Below are positions 43,576 through 51,995 of a stretch of 64,000 nt of DNA, piece by piece. Location: contig CAKUBN010000002.1 in assembly GCA_934643185.1 (NCBI GenBank), forward strand, positions 21,607 to 85,606, in the 5' to 3' direction. Below the pieces are notes generated by a model that was not told the DNA's origin, did not search any database, and was given only the letters and a program-made list of their open reading frames with translations. This DNA is from an uncultured Eubacteriales bacterium (GTDB taxonomy: Bacteria; Bacillota; Clostridia; Oscillospirales; Acutalibacteraceae). The translations under genes were made by a program, and so were the position numbers. Position 1 is the first letter of the stretch, and every line of letters begins with the position of its first letter.

Positions 43576-44940
43576 ATGGCAAAAACAGAACGCATTCAAA
43601 ATATGACAAAAGGCAGCCCTGCAAAGCTGATTTTCACTTTCGCGATACCGCTGATGCTGGGCAACGTGTTTCAGCAGTTCTACACGGTGGTGGATACCGC
43701 CATTGTGGGGCAGGCGCTCGGTGTAAACGCACTGGCGGCGCTCGGTGCGGCGGACTGGCTGAACTGGCTCGTGCTGGGGCTTATCCAAGGCTTTGCGCAG
43801 GGCTTTTCCATTTATATGGCGCAGCGTTTCGGCGCGGAAGACCACGAGGGCCTCAATCGCGCCATCGGCGCGACGATCTCGCTTTCGGCGGTCATTTCAA
43901 TCTTGACCGTCATTCTGAGCCAAGTCGCCATGGCACCCGTGCTGCGCGCCATGAACACGCCGGAGGAGATCATCGGCGGCGCGTTCACATACCTGCGCAT
44001 CATGTTTGCGGGTATACCCATCATCATGGCGTATAACGTGCTTGCAAGCATCCTGCGTGCGCTCGGCGACAGCAAAACGCCGCTGTATGCCATGGTCATC
44101 GCGTCTATCCTCAACATCGGGCTCGACCTGTTGTTCGTCATGGTATTCCACTGGGGCATTGCGGGCGCGGTCATCGCGACGGTCATCGCACAGCTTTTTG
44201 CGGCGCTTTATTGCCTGCGTGCCGTGCTGCACGTGAAGGTCATCCACCTGAAAAAAGAGTATTTCCTGCCGGATCCGGAAATGGCAAAGCGCCTTTTGGG
44301 GCTTGGCACGCCGGTCGCCGCGCAGAACGTCATCATCGCCGTGGGCGGCATGGTGGTGCAGTCGGTCGTCAACCGCTACGGCACGTTGTTTGTGGCGGGC
44401 TTTACGGCGACGAATAAGCTCTACGGCATTTTGGAGATCGCGGCGATTTCGTTCGGCTACGCCGTGACGACGTATGTGGGGCAGAACCTCGGCGCGGGAC
44501 TTTTGCACCGCGTGAAGAAGGGCATGCACGCCGCAACGTGGATTGCGCTGCTGACCTCGGTTGTCATCACGGTTTCCGTGCTGATTTTCGGCAAATACGG
44601 CATTGCGCTGTTCATTTCCGGCACAGCGGAGGAAGTGGCGGTATCGTCAAAGGTCGCGGTGCATTACCTTAACATCATGAGCATCTGCTTGTCTATCCTG
44701 TATATGCTGCATATTTACCGCTCGGCGCTGATGGGCCTCGGCGATACCGTCATGCCGATGGCTTCGGGCATCATGGAATTTCTGATGCGCGTGGGCGTGG
44801 CGCTCATTTTGCCGCTCATCATGGGACAGGAGGGCATTTTCTACGCGGAGGTCGCCGCCTGGACCGGCGCTGCGATTTTGCTTGTCACCACGTATTTTGT
44901 GAGAATGCATAAGCTGACAAGGGAGTTTGGCACGAGCTAA
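43576..44940 (+). CDS. MATE family efflux transporter (second of tandem pair)
   Basis: 454 residues, 12 helices, start ATG with GAGGAG upstream. Landmarks QNMTKGSPAKLIFTFAIPLM, VFQQFYTVVDTAIVGQALG and YVGQNLGAGLLHRVKK match its upstream neighbour. Substrates unknown. Immediately followed by hairpin repeat copy C. Confidence 0.93.
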   Translation: MAKTERIQNMTKGSPAKLIFTFAIPLMLGNVFQQFYTVVDTAIVGQALGVNALAALGAADWLNWLVLGLIQGFAQGFSIYMAQRFGAEDHEGLNRAIGATISLSAVISILTVILSQVAMAPVLRAMNTPEEIIGGAFTYLRIMFAGIPIIMAYNVLASILRALGDSKTPLYAMVIASILNIGLDLLFVMVFHWGIAGAVIATVIAQLFAALYCLRAVLHVKVIHLKKEYFLPDPEMAKRLLGLGTPVAAQNVIIAVGGMVVQSVVNRYGTLFVAGFTATNKLYGILEIAAISFGYAVTTYVGQNLGAGLLHRVKKGMHAATWIALLTSVVITVSVLIFGKYGIALFISGTAEEVAVSSKVAVHYLNIMSICLSILYMLHIYRSALMGLGDTVMPMASGIMEFLMRVGVALILPLIMGQEGIFYAEVAAWTGAAILLVTTYFVRMHKLTREFGTS

Positions 44941-44944
44941 AGTA

Positions 44945-45152
44945 AAACGAGCGAATAAAGTCTTTGATCCAACTTTCTTCGAGAAAGTTGGTGGATTCCA
45001 AAGGCAAAGCCTTTGGTCGAGCTCCGCAGAGCTCGAAACACCTTTGCGTTCGCAAAAACTAGGAAGGTAGGCAGAATAGTCCAGTGGACTGTTCTGCCGT
45101 AGGGAACCCAGTTGCATGGGTTCCCTTGAAAGGCGGCAAAAGCCGCCTTTTT
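44945..45152 (+). repeat. Hairpin-array repeat, copy C
   Basis: Head segment AAACGAGCGAATAAAGTC then TTTGAT. H1 CCAACTTTC-TTCGA-GAAAGTTGG (44969-44991). H2 CCAAAGGC-AAA-GCCTTTGG (44998-45016). H3 TCGAGCTC-CGCA-GAGCTCGA (45017-45036). Linker hairpin TTTGC-GTTC-GCAAA (45043-45056) and ACTAGGAAGGTAGG (45058-45071). H5 13-base arms 45070-45082 and 45086-45098 around AGT. H6 AGGGAACCCA-GTTGCA-TGGGTTCCCT (45101-45126). H7 AAAGGCGGC-AAAA-GCCGCCTTT (45129-45150), then TT. H7 here is an intrinsic-terminator-like hairpin. Confidence 0.85.
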
Positions 45153-45270
45153 AAATGATGAACAGGAAAAAGGTAAAGCGCGCAGAAAGCAAAACCTGCG
45201 CGTTTTTTTCTTCTACTTCACGCATAACGAAGAAGCAGAATTTAAAGAATGAAGAATGTGAAATTCACTC

Positions 45271-45299
45271 TTGAAAATTGTCCGTACAACCTGTATACT
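45271..45299 (+). promoter_or_regulatory. Promoter of the GH42 gene
   Basis: TTGAAA (45271-45276), 17-base spacer and TATACT (45294-45299). No catabolite-response or operator palindrome was recognised. Confidence 0.75.
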
Positions 45300-45345
45300 G
45301 GGTGTAGATTACGCGCGGGAAGCCGCGCTGACGGAGGTATTTTAT

Positions 45346-47412
45346 ATGAAACCCCTTACACCGAAATTTCCGAAGCTGCTGCATGGCGGCGATTATAATC
45401 CCGAACAATGGCTGCGCTACCCCGAGATCCTCAAGCAGGACGTGGAGCTGATGAAGAAAGCGGACATCAATTCCGTTTCCGTCGCCATGTTCTCCTGGGC
45501 ACATCTGGAGCCGCGCGAGGGCGAATATGACTTCGATTGGCTGGAGAAGATCATCGACAACCTCTACAAAAACGGCATTTATACCGTGCTTTCCACACCG
45601 TCCGGCGCAAAGCCGCTTTGGATGAGCGAAAAGTATGAGGAGATCCGCCGCGTGCAGAATAACGGCGTGCGCGACCTTTCCGGCGCGCGCCACAACCACT
45701 GCTATACGTCCCCCGTGTACAGAGAGAAGACCCGCGAGATGGACAAGCGCCTTGCAAAGCGCTTTGCAAACCACCCGGGCGTTATTTTGTGGCACCTTTC
45801 TAACGAATACGGCGGCGAGTGCTACTGCCCGCTGTGCCAGCAGGCGTTCCGCGATTGGCTGAAAAAGAAGTATAAGACGCTCGATGACCTGAACCACGCA
45901 TGGTGGACGGATTTCTGGAGCCACACGTATACAAGCTGGGACCAGATCCATGCGCCGCAGCCGAACGGCGAAATGAACGTGCACGGCCTGACGCTCGATT
46001 GGAAGCGTTTTGTCACGTACCAGACGGTCGATTTCATGAAAATGGAGCGCGACGCCGTGAAGGAAGTGAACCCGGATATCCCGGTCACCGCGAACCTTAT
46101 GGGCTTCTATGACGGTCTCGATTACTTTAAGTTCGGCCCGGAGCTCGACGTTGTTTCCTGGGACAACTACCCGCAGTGGCATACGACCGATAATGTGGAG
46201 ATCGCCGTTTCTTCCGCAATGACGCACGACGTGATGCGTTCGATCAAGCACGAAAACTTCCTCCTTATGGAAAGCACGCCGAGCATGACGAACTGGACGC
46301 CCATCAGCATGCTGAAGCGTCCGGGCATGCACCTGCTTTCTTCCATGCAGGCCGTGGCACACGGCTCCGATTCTGTGCAGTACTTCCAGTTCAGAAAGAG
46401 CCGCGGCTCCTGCGAAAAATTCCACGGCGCGGTGGTCGACCATGTCAGCCATGGCGGAGTATTTGATTCTGTTAAGAACGAGAACACCCGCGTCTATAAG
46501 GACGTGCAGTCCGTCGGCGCACAGCTGAAGATCATGAACGAGCGCGGCGACGTATACGGCACCGAAGTGAAGCCGCAGGTCGCCATTGTGTATGACGTGG
46601 AGAACCGCTGGGCGCTGGATGCCGCCGCGGGCCCGCGCAACAAAGATAAAGACGAAAAGTACGTGGAGACGCTTTTGACGCACTACCGTCCGTTCTGGGA
46701 CAAGGGCGTGCAGGTAGATATTGTCGATATGGACGGCGACATCTCGAAATATAAGCTCGTTATCGCGCCGATGCTTTACATGTACCGCGCCGGCTTTGAA
46801 AAGAAGATGCGCGCGTTCGTCGAAAATGGCGGTACGCTCGTCACGACGTACTGGAGCGGCATTGTGGACGATACCGACCTGTGCAAAATGGGCGGCTTCC
46901 CCGGCGACATGATGGACGTGTTCGGCGTGTGGAATGAAGAGATCGACAGCCTGCCGGACGGCATGAAGAACAGCATTGCGTTTAACGGCGCGCGCTATGA
47001 CGCCATGGAGCTTTGCGCACGTATCCATCCGCTGACGGCAGAGGTGCTCGGCACGTATGAAAAAGATTTCTATGCCGGTGAAGCGGCGCTGACGAAAAAT
47101 AAGTTCGGCAAGGGCGAAGCATATTACATTGCGGCCCGCACCGGCAGCGATATGCTTTCTGCCCTGTACGGCGAGATGATCGAGACGCTGCACATTGAAA
47201 AAGCGCTCGACTGCGCCCTGCCGCACGGCGTGACGGCGCACATCCGCCACGGCGAAAATGAGAATATCATTTTTGTAGGAAATTACACGGAAAGCGAAAA
47301 AACTGTGGATCTGCCGAAAAACTACAAGTTGTACGGTACAGATCAAACGGTAAATTCAATCAAACTCGCTCCTTTTGGTCTGGCGCTCTTATCGGATTTA
47401 ACAAAAGTTTAA
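45346..47412 (+). CDS. Beta-galactosidase, glycoside hydrolase family 42
   Basis: 688 residues, normal GH42 length, no signal peptide, so probably intracellular. Domain A (TIM barrel) has the acid/base E154 in LSNEYGG and the nucleophile E309 in FLLMESTPS. Cysteines C119, C159, C161 and C164 (ECYCPLC) match the structural zinc site of many GH42 enzymes. A GATase-like domain B (VDMDGDISKYKLVIAPML) and a small C-terminal beta domain follow. The start is set by ACGGAGG before 45346; an upstream in-frame ATG lies on the promoter. No transporter or regulator is adjacent, so the natural substrate (lactose, galacto-oligosaccharides) is open. Confidence 0.95.
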   Translation: MKPLTPKFPKLLHGGDYNPEQWLRYPEILKQDVELMKKADINSVSVAMFSWAHLEPREGEYDFDWLEKIIDNLYKNGIYTVLSTPSGAKPLWMSEKYEEIRRVQNNGVRDLSGARHNHCYTSPVYREKTREMDKRLAKRFANHPGVILWHLSNEYGGECYCPLCQQAFRDWLKKKYKTLDDLNHAWWTDFWSHTYTSWDQIHAPQPNGEMNVHGLTLDWKRFVTYQTVDFMKMERDAVKEVNPDIPVTANLMGFYDGLDYFKFGPELDVVSWDNYPQWHTTDNVEIAVSSAMTHDVMRSIKHENFLLMESTPSMTNWTPISMLKRPGMHLLSSMQAVAHGSDSVQYFQFRKSRGSCEKFHGAVVDHVSHGGVFDSVKNENTRVYKDVQSVGAQLKIMNERGDVYGTEVKPQVAIVYDVENRWALDAAAGPRNKDKDEKYVETLLTHYRPFWDKGVQVDIVDMDGDISKYKLVIAPMLYMYRAGFEKKMRAFVENGGTLVTTYWSGIVDDTDLCKMGGFPGDMMDVFGVWNEEIDSLPDGMKNSIAFNGARYDAMELCARIHPLTAEVLGTYEKDFYAGEAALTKNKFGKGEAYYIAARTGSDMLSALYGEMIETLHIEKALDCALPHGVTAHIRHGENENIIFVGNYTESEKTVDLPKNYKLYGTDQTVNSIKLAPFGLALLSDLTKV

Positions 47413-47430
47413 TATTTTGCGTATTTGCTG

Positions 47431-47459
47431 TGGAAATTCTCGCTATTTTGTGCTATATT
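47431..47459 (+). promoter_or_regulatory. Putative promoter of prs
   Basis: TGGAAA (47431-47436), 17-base spacer and TATATT (47454-47459) preceded by TGC (extended -10). About 70 bases of leader, no evident structure. Confidence 0.5.
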
Positions 47460-47538
47460 GAAATAGACAAGAGCCGACATTGTTCGTGTAAAACGGACAG
47501 GCAAATAACGGAATTATGCAGTTTGAAGGAGTAATCAA

Positions 47539-48711
47539 ATGGCAATGGAATCACAGACGTTTTTCAGTGCAGAGAATCGCGTAGCACCGCTTGGCATCGT
47601 ACCGCTCGCCGGTGCGCGTGAGCTTTCCGAAAAGGTTGAGGCCCACCTGGTGCGTTGGGCAAAGAGCGCAGGCATGGATGTAGACACGTTCATCATCGAG
47701 AACAGCTGCCCGCGTTTCTCTTCCGGCGACAGCAAGGGTCTGATCAAGTCGACCGTACGCGGCTATGACCTGTTCTTCGTTGTAGACGTAGGCAATTACA
47801 GCCTGACCTACAACTATTTCGGCAACGAAAACCACATGTCCCCGGATGACCACTATCAGGATCTGAAGCGCCTCATTCAGGCTGCAAGCGGCAAGGCACA
47901 CCGTGTAAACGTCGTGATGCCGCTGCTCTATGGCGGCCGTCAGCACCGCCGCAGCTACCGCGAGTCTTTGGACTGCGCTTACATGCTGCAGGAGCTTCAG
48001 CAGATGGGTGTTTCCAACGTTTTGACCTTTGACGCGCACGACCCGCGCGTGCAGAACGCTGTGCCGGTCATGGGCTTTGATAACCTGATGCCGACCTATC
48101 AGGTTTTAAAGAAGCTCTTCAAGGACTTCCCGGATCTTTCCACCGATAAGAAAGATTTCATGATCGTCAGTCCGGACGAGGGCGCGCTGAACCGCAACAT
48201 GTACTATGCTTCCGTGCTTGGCGTGGACATGGGCATGTTCTATAAGCGCCGCGATTATTCCCGTATCGTAGACGGCCGCAACCCGATCGTTGCGCATGAG
48301 TACCTCGGCACCCCGGTCGAGGGCAAGGACGTGTTCGTCGCGGACGACATCATTTCCTCCGGCGAATCCGTGCTCGACATCGCAGAGAACGTCAAGGCCC
48401 GCAAGGCTCGCCGCTTCTTTGCTTACGGCACGTATGCTATCTTCACGAACGGCCTCGCAAAGTTTGATAAGGCATATGAAGAAGGCCTTATCGACGGTAT
48501 CTTCGGCAGCAACCTGACGTACCTCAACCCGGAACTGAAGAACCGCCCGTGGTTCCACGAAGTTGACGTTTCGAAGTACATTGCATACTTCATCTCCGCT
48601 TTGAACCACGATGCTTCCATCAGCTCCCTGCTCGACCCGCATGCCAAGATCGACGCACTGCTCCAGAAGCGCGCGCTCGAAAAGGCGAAGATCATCGACG
48701 AGCAGCTCTAA
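47539..48711 (+). CDS. prs: Ribose-phosphate pyrophosphokinase
   Basis: Makes PRPP from ribose-5-phosphate and ATP for nucleotide, histidine and tryptophan synthesis. The 390-residue protein has two phosphoribosyltransferase-type domains, the flexible catalytic region YGGRQHRRSYRESLDC, FDAHDPRVQNA (metal site) and the PRPP loop VFVADDIISSGES. It is about 70 residues longer than the common 315-residue enzyme, with an N-terminal extension and inserts, a variant seen in several clostridia. The ATG has AAGGAG upstream. Codon use is visibly more biased than neighbours, which fits high expression. Confidence 0.88.
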   Translation: MAMESQTFFSAENRVAPLGIVPLAGARELSEKVEAHLVRWAKSAGMDVDTFIIENSCPRFSSGDSKGLIKSTVRGYDLFFVVDVGNYSLTYNYFGNENHMSPDDHYQDLKRLIQAASGKAHRVNVVMPLLYGGRQHRRSYRESLDCAYMLQELQQMGVSNVLTFDAHDPRVQNAVPVMGFDNLMPTYQVLKKLFKDFPDLSTDKKDFMIVSPDEGALNRNMYYASVLGVDMGMFYKRRDYSRIVDGRNPIVAHEYLGTPVEGKDVFVADDIISSGESVLDIAENVKARKARRFFAYGTYAIFTNGLAKFDKAYEEGLIDGIFGSNLTYLNPELKNRPWFHEVDVSKYIAYFISALNHDASISSLLDPHAKIDALLQKRALEKAKIIDEQL

Positions 48712-48732
48712 TTTCTAAATCACAGCTAAAAT

Positions 48733-48775
48733 AAACAGGGTATGCACTGTAAAAAGTGCGTACCCTGTTTTTGTG
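48733..48775 (+). terminator. Intrinsic terminator after prs
   Basis: AAACAGGGTATGCACT pairs with AGTGCGTACCCTGTTT around a 6-base loop, followed by T5. The convergent gene ends just beyond it. Confidence 0.92.
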
Positions 48776-48778
48776 TGT

Positions 48779-49354
48779 TTATTTCTGCATTTCTTTCAGT
48801 TTTTCCAAAAGCGCTTCTACGCGCAGGCCGCTGAATGCGGTATCGGTCTCCTCAAAAGCGGAGAGCGCGTAGCCGTCCGGCGTGACGTAATACGTGCCCT
48901 CTGTGCCAAAATAGGTGCGGGAAGCGATATTTTGATCCGCACGGATCGGCGTCACGATGCGCATACCGTCCTGAAACTGCGGGTTATAATCCTTGAATAA
49001 GATGTTCGCCGCAATCGTCACGCGGTCGCCGGGCTTGTATTGATTTGCGGTGTCAGACAGAATTACGAGGGTGTACTCGTAAAAATCAGAAGTGATTTGG
49101 CTGAAAACCTGCGCTTCGCCTTCGATCTCGCCGTACAAAAACGTATCGGCCATGGCAGCGCAGTCGGCAAGCGAAAGCGGCACGGTCTCAATAAGCGGCG
49201 GGGAGCCGCTGCAAACGGGGTACTGCCCGCGCAGCATGGCCACTTCATCCGTCGTTAAACGTGCCGGTGCAGCATTCTTTTGCAGGACGAGTACAGCGGA
49301 AAGTGCGATAACAAAACTTATAACGGCAAGAATAAAAACGCGGCGCTTTTTCAT
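48779..49354 (-). CDS. Membrane-anchored or secreted protein of unknown function
   Basis: 191 residues. N-terminal hydrophobic helix (VFILAVISFVIALSAVLVL) without lipobox, so a signal anchor or signal peptide. The outside part has two cysteines that may pair and a segment YKPGDRVTIAANILFKDYNPQF; it ends in a short helix rich in lysine. I do not recognise the family. Start ATG with GGAGGGAG upstream. Confidence 0.6.
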   Translation of the reverse strand: MKKRRVFILAVISFVIALSAVLVLQKNAAPARLTTDEVAMLRGQYPVCSGSPPLIETVPLSLADCAAMADTFLYGEIEGEAQVFSQITSDFYEYTLVILSDTANQYKPGDRVTIAANILFKDYNPQFQDGMRIVTPIRADQNIASRTYFGTEGTYYVTPDGYALSAFEETDTAFSGLRVEALLEKLKEMQK

Positions 49355-49457
49355 GGGGCTCCCTCCTTTATTTCATTGTAGCATAACGGCGGCACATTTT
49401 AAAAGCACCAAAAGAAAAAAGCCGCATAAAATGGCGCGGAGAAGTGACGGAGGGACT

Positions 49458-49485
49458 TGCGTTTTTAAAAGGGCTGTGTTAAAAT
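49458..49485 (+). promoter_or_regulatory. Promoter of the T-box/cysE/cysS operon
   Basis: TTGCGT (49458-49463), 16-base spacer and TAAAAT (49480-49485), just before the T-box leader. Confidence 0.6.
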
Positions 49486-49495
49486 ACTGTCATAA

Positions 49496-49758
49496 AGTAA
49501 ACGCTGAGACCGAACGAGTACCCCGGGGGCAGTCGATAGAGAGCGGAGGTCATGGGCTGAAAGCCGCCGCAGAAAAGAACCGGGCGAAGTGCATTCGCGA
49601 GCGGATGCGGTGAGCGAAAGTGAGCCGCGTACGAATACGGCACGTTACGCCGTTTGAGTGATAAACCGGAGTGGAACCGCGGAACTACTGTATCACGCAT
49701 GTTTGGATACATTTCGCCCCCGAGCGCCTATGCTGTGCGCTCGGGGCTTTTTGTTTTT
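49496..49758 (+). promoter_or_regulatory. T-box riboswitch, cysteine-type
   Basis: Stem I shows the conserved AGTA (about 49515), AGAGAG bulge region (about 49538) and the GGGCTGAAAGCC apical part. The specifier is read as TGC (49590-49592) followed by A, the cysteine codon. The T-box sequence GAGTGGAACCGCGG lies at 49669-49682 and the terminator stem CCCCGAGCGC/GCGCTCGGGG at 49718-49746 with T5. Uncharged tRNA-Cys would favour read-through into cysE and cysS. The two target genes confirm the amino-acid call. Confidence 0.93.
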
Positions 49759-49774
49759 AAGGAGAGATTTACGC

Positions 49775-50464
49775 ATGTTTTCTAAGTTAAAGGCGGAGCT
49801 TGACGCCGTAATGGCGCGCGACCCTGCCGCCCGCAGCCGTGCGGAGGTTTATTTTCTGTATTCCGGCTTCAAGGCGGTGCGGTCTTACCGCAAGGCAAAC
49901 TGGTTTTTCCGCCATAATATGAAATTCATCGCGCGCTATATCTCGCAGCGCGCGCGCCGCAGAACGGGTATAGAGATCCACCCGGGCGCGACGATCGGCA
50001 AGAATCTGTTCATCGACCACGGCATGGGCGTCGTCATCGGTGAGACGACCGTCATCGGCGACAACTGCACGCTGTATCAGGGCGTGACGCTCGGTGGCAC
50101 GGGCAAGGACCAGGGCAAGCGCCACCCGACGCTTGGGGATAACGTGCTCGTCGGTGCGGGCGCAAAGGTGCTGGGGCCGTTCCGCGTGGGCGATAACGCC
50201 CGTGTGGCGGCAGGCGCCGTGGTGCTGGATGCCGTGCCCGATAACGCAACGGCGGTCGGTGTACCGGCGCGCATTGTGCGCGTGGGCGGCAAGCGTGTGA
50301 TGGACAACAGCACGCTGGACCAGATCCACGTAGCCGACCCGGTAGCGCAGGAAATGTGCCGCATGCGGCTTGAAATTGAGCGCCTGCACGGCGAGCTGAA
50401 CAGCTGCCGCAGAGAAAAAAACAAGCTGACCGCACAGAAAGCGGAGAAAAATAAGGAAGAATAA
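49775..50464 (+). CDS. cysE: Serine O-acetyltransferase
   Basis: Acetylates serine with acetyl-CoA, the first step of cysteine synthesis. The 229-residue protein has the N-terminal helical SAT domain and a left-handed beta-helix of hexapeptide repeats: GIEIHPGATIGKNLFIDHG, GVVIGETTVIGDNCTLYQG, with the catalytic histidines in IDHG and HPTLGDNVLVGAGAKVLG (landmarks only). The tail is a basic/acidic helix, longer than usual. The ATG at 49775 follows GGAGAG beyond the T-box terminator; an upstream in-frame ATG lies inside the T-box and is rejected. Confidence 0.96.
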   Translation: MFSKLKAELDAVMARDPAARSRAEVYFLYSGFKAVRSYRKANWFFRHNMKFIARYISQRARRRTGIEIHPGATIGKNLFIDHGMGVVIGETTVIGDNCTLYQGVTLGGTGKDQGKRHPTLGDNVLVGAGAKVLGPFRVGDNARVAAGAVVLDAVPDNATAVGVPARIVRVGGKRVMDNSTLDQIHVADPVAQEMCRMRLEIERLHGELNSCRREKNKLTAQKAEKNKEE

Positions 50465-50483
50465 GCAGAAAGGAAGCACCTGT

Positions 50484-51923
50484 ATGCAGATCTATAACAC
50501 AAGAACACAGAAAAAAGAAAAATTCATCCCGCATGAGCCGGGCAAGGTGAAAATGTACACCTGCGGCCCGACCGTGTACCACTATGCGCACATCGGCAAC
50601 CTGCGCTCGTACATCATGGAGGATATGCTGGAGAAGGCTCTGCGCTACCTCGGCTATGACGTGACTCGTGCCATGAACATCACGGACGTCGGCCACCTTT
50701 CCAGCGATGCCGACACCGGCGAAGACAAGATGCTCAAGGGTGCGCGCCGCGAGCACAAAACCGTCATGCAGATCGCGCAGTTCTACACCGACGCGTTTTT
50801 CAGCGACTGCGAAAAGCTCGGCATCAAGCGCCCGGAGATCGTTGTTCCGGCGACAAGCTGCATCGATACGTTTATCCACATGGTCGAAGTACTCCTCGAA
50901 AAAGGCTATGCGTATATCGCGGGCGGCAACGTGTATTTTGATACCTCCAAGCTCGAAAACTACTATGTTTTCGGCAACATGGAGGAGGAAGGCCTCGCCG
51001 TAGGCGTGCGCGACAGCGTGGAAGAGGACGAAAACAAGCACTCCAAGAGCGACTTCGTGCTGTGGTTCACAAAGTCGAAGTTCGACGATCAGGAGCTCAA
51101 GTGGGATTCCCCGTGGGGCGTGGGCTACCCGGGCTGGCACATTGAGTGCAGCGGCATCAGCATCAAGTACCTCGGCGAATACCTCGACATTCACTGCGGC
51201 GGCATCGATAACGCGTTCCCGCACCACACGAACGAGATCGCGCAGAGCGAAGCGTACCTTGGCCACCCGTGGTGCAAATATTGGTTCCACGTGCTGCACC
51301 TTCTGGACGCACGCGGCAAGATGAGCAAGTCGAAGGGTGATTTCCTCACCGTCTCGCTGCTGGAAGAAAAGGGCTATGCACCGCTTGTGTACCGCATGTT
51401 CTGCCTGCAGTCCCATTACAGAAAGCCGCTGACGTTCTCGTTTGAGAGCCTCGACAACACCGCTACGGCGTACAAAAAGCTGGTTTCCCGCATTGCGGCG
51501 CTGAAAAACGAGGGCGAGCACGACGAAGCCGCTATGGAGCCGCTGCGTGTGTCGTTCCGTGCGGCGCTCGAAAACGACCTCAACACATCCTTGGCGCTGA
51601 CGGCACTGTACGACGTGCTGAAGGCAAAGCTTTCCGATGCGGATAAGCTTGCGCTCATCGAAGAATTCGACAAGGTGCTGTCCCTCGGTCTGCTGAACGC
51701 TGCAAAGGCACTGCGCGAGGAACAGGCTGCGCAGAAGTCCGCTGTGCCGGAGGGCATGACCGCAGAGGAGGCCGCGGAGATTGAAGAACTCATCGCAAAG
51801 CGTACCGAAGCCAGAAAGGCAAAGGACTGGGCGACTGCCGATGCGATCCGCGATGCGCTTGCCGCACGTCATATCGTTGTGAAAGACACCCCGCAGGGCA
51901 TCACGTGGTCTGTGCAGGGCTAA
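50484..51923 (+). CDS. cysS: Cysteinyl-tRNA synthetase
   Basis: 479 residues, class I synthetase charging tRNA-Cys. Zinc ligand C27 in YTCGPTVY, the HIGH motif as HIGN at residues 36-39, zinc ligands in WHIECSG and HHTNEIAQSE, and KMSKS in ARGKMSKSKGDFL. DALR anticodon-binding and C-terminal helical domains follow. It lies 19 bases after cysE, so one T-box controls both synthesis and charging of cysteine. Confidence 0.98.
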   Translation: MQIYNTRTQKKEKFIPHEPGKVKMYTCGPTVYHYAHIGNLRSYIMEDMLEKALRYLGYDVTRAMNITDVGHLSSDADTGEDKMLKGARREHKTVMQIAQFYTDAFFSDCEKLGIKRPEIVVPATSCIDTFIHMVEVLLEKGYAYIAGGNVYFDTSKLENYYVFGNMEEEGLAVGVRDSVEEDENKHSKSDFVLWFTKSKFDDQELKWDSPWGVGYPGWHIECSGISIKYLGEYLDIHCGGIDNAFPHHTNEIAQSEAYLGHPWCKYWFHVLHLLDARGKMSKSKGDFLTVSLLEEKGYAPLVYRMFCLQSHYRKPLTFSFESLDNTATAYKKLVSRIAALKNEGEHDEAAMEPLRVSFRAALENDLNTSLALTALYDVLKAKLSDADKLALIEEFDKVLSLGLLNAAKALREEQAAQKSAVPEGMTAEEAAEIEELIAKRTEARKAKDWATADAIRDALAARHIVVKDTPQGITWSVQG

Positions 51924-51947
51924 ATTAAGGAAATAAAACAAAAACAA

Positions 51948-51987
51948 AAGGGCGCGGAGCTTCAAAACTCCGTGCCCTTGATTTTTT
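51948..51987. terminator. Bidirectional intrinsic terminator
   Basis: AAGGGCGCGGAG pairs with CTCCGTGCCCTT (one G-U) around an 8-base loop; T6 follows after GA on the plus side and TTTTGTTTTT on the minus side. Serves cysS and the convergent MerR gene. Confidence 0.88.
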
Positions 51988-51995
51988 GCAAAAAC

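Noticed and set aside
37906..45152. CRISPR array interpretation of the repeated hairpin elements
   Set aside because: The units are different palindromes in fixed order, not one repeat with unique spacers, and no cas genes are near.
37906..45152. Insertion-sequence interpretation of the hairpin elements
   Set aside because: No transposase frame, no long terminal inverted repeats pairing the two ends, and no target duplications seen. A non-autonomous mobile unit remains possible.
45265..47346. 693-codon open frame antisense to the GH42 gene
   Set aside because: GC-rich coding DNA often leaves an open opposite frame. The product is Arg/His/Val-rich without motifs, lacks a ribosome binding site and lies exactly over a clear GH42 gene.
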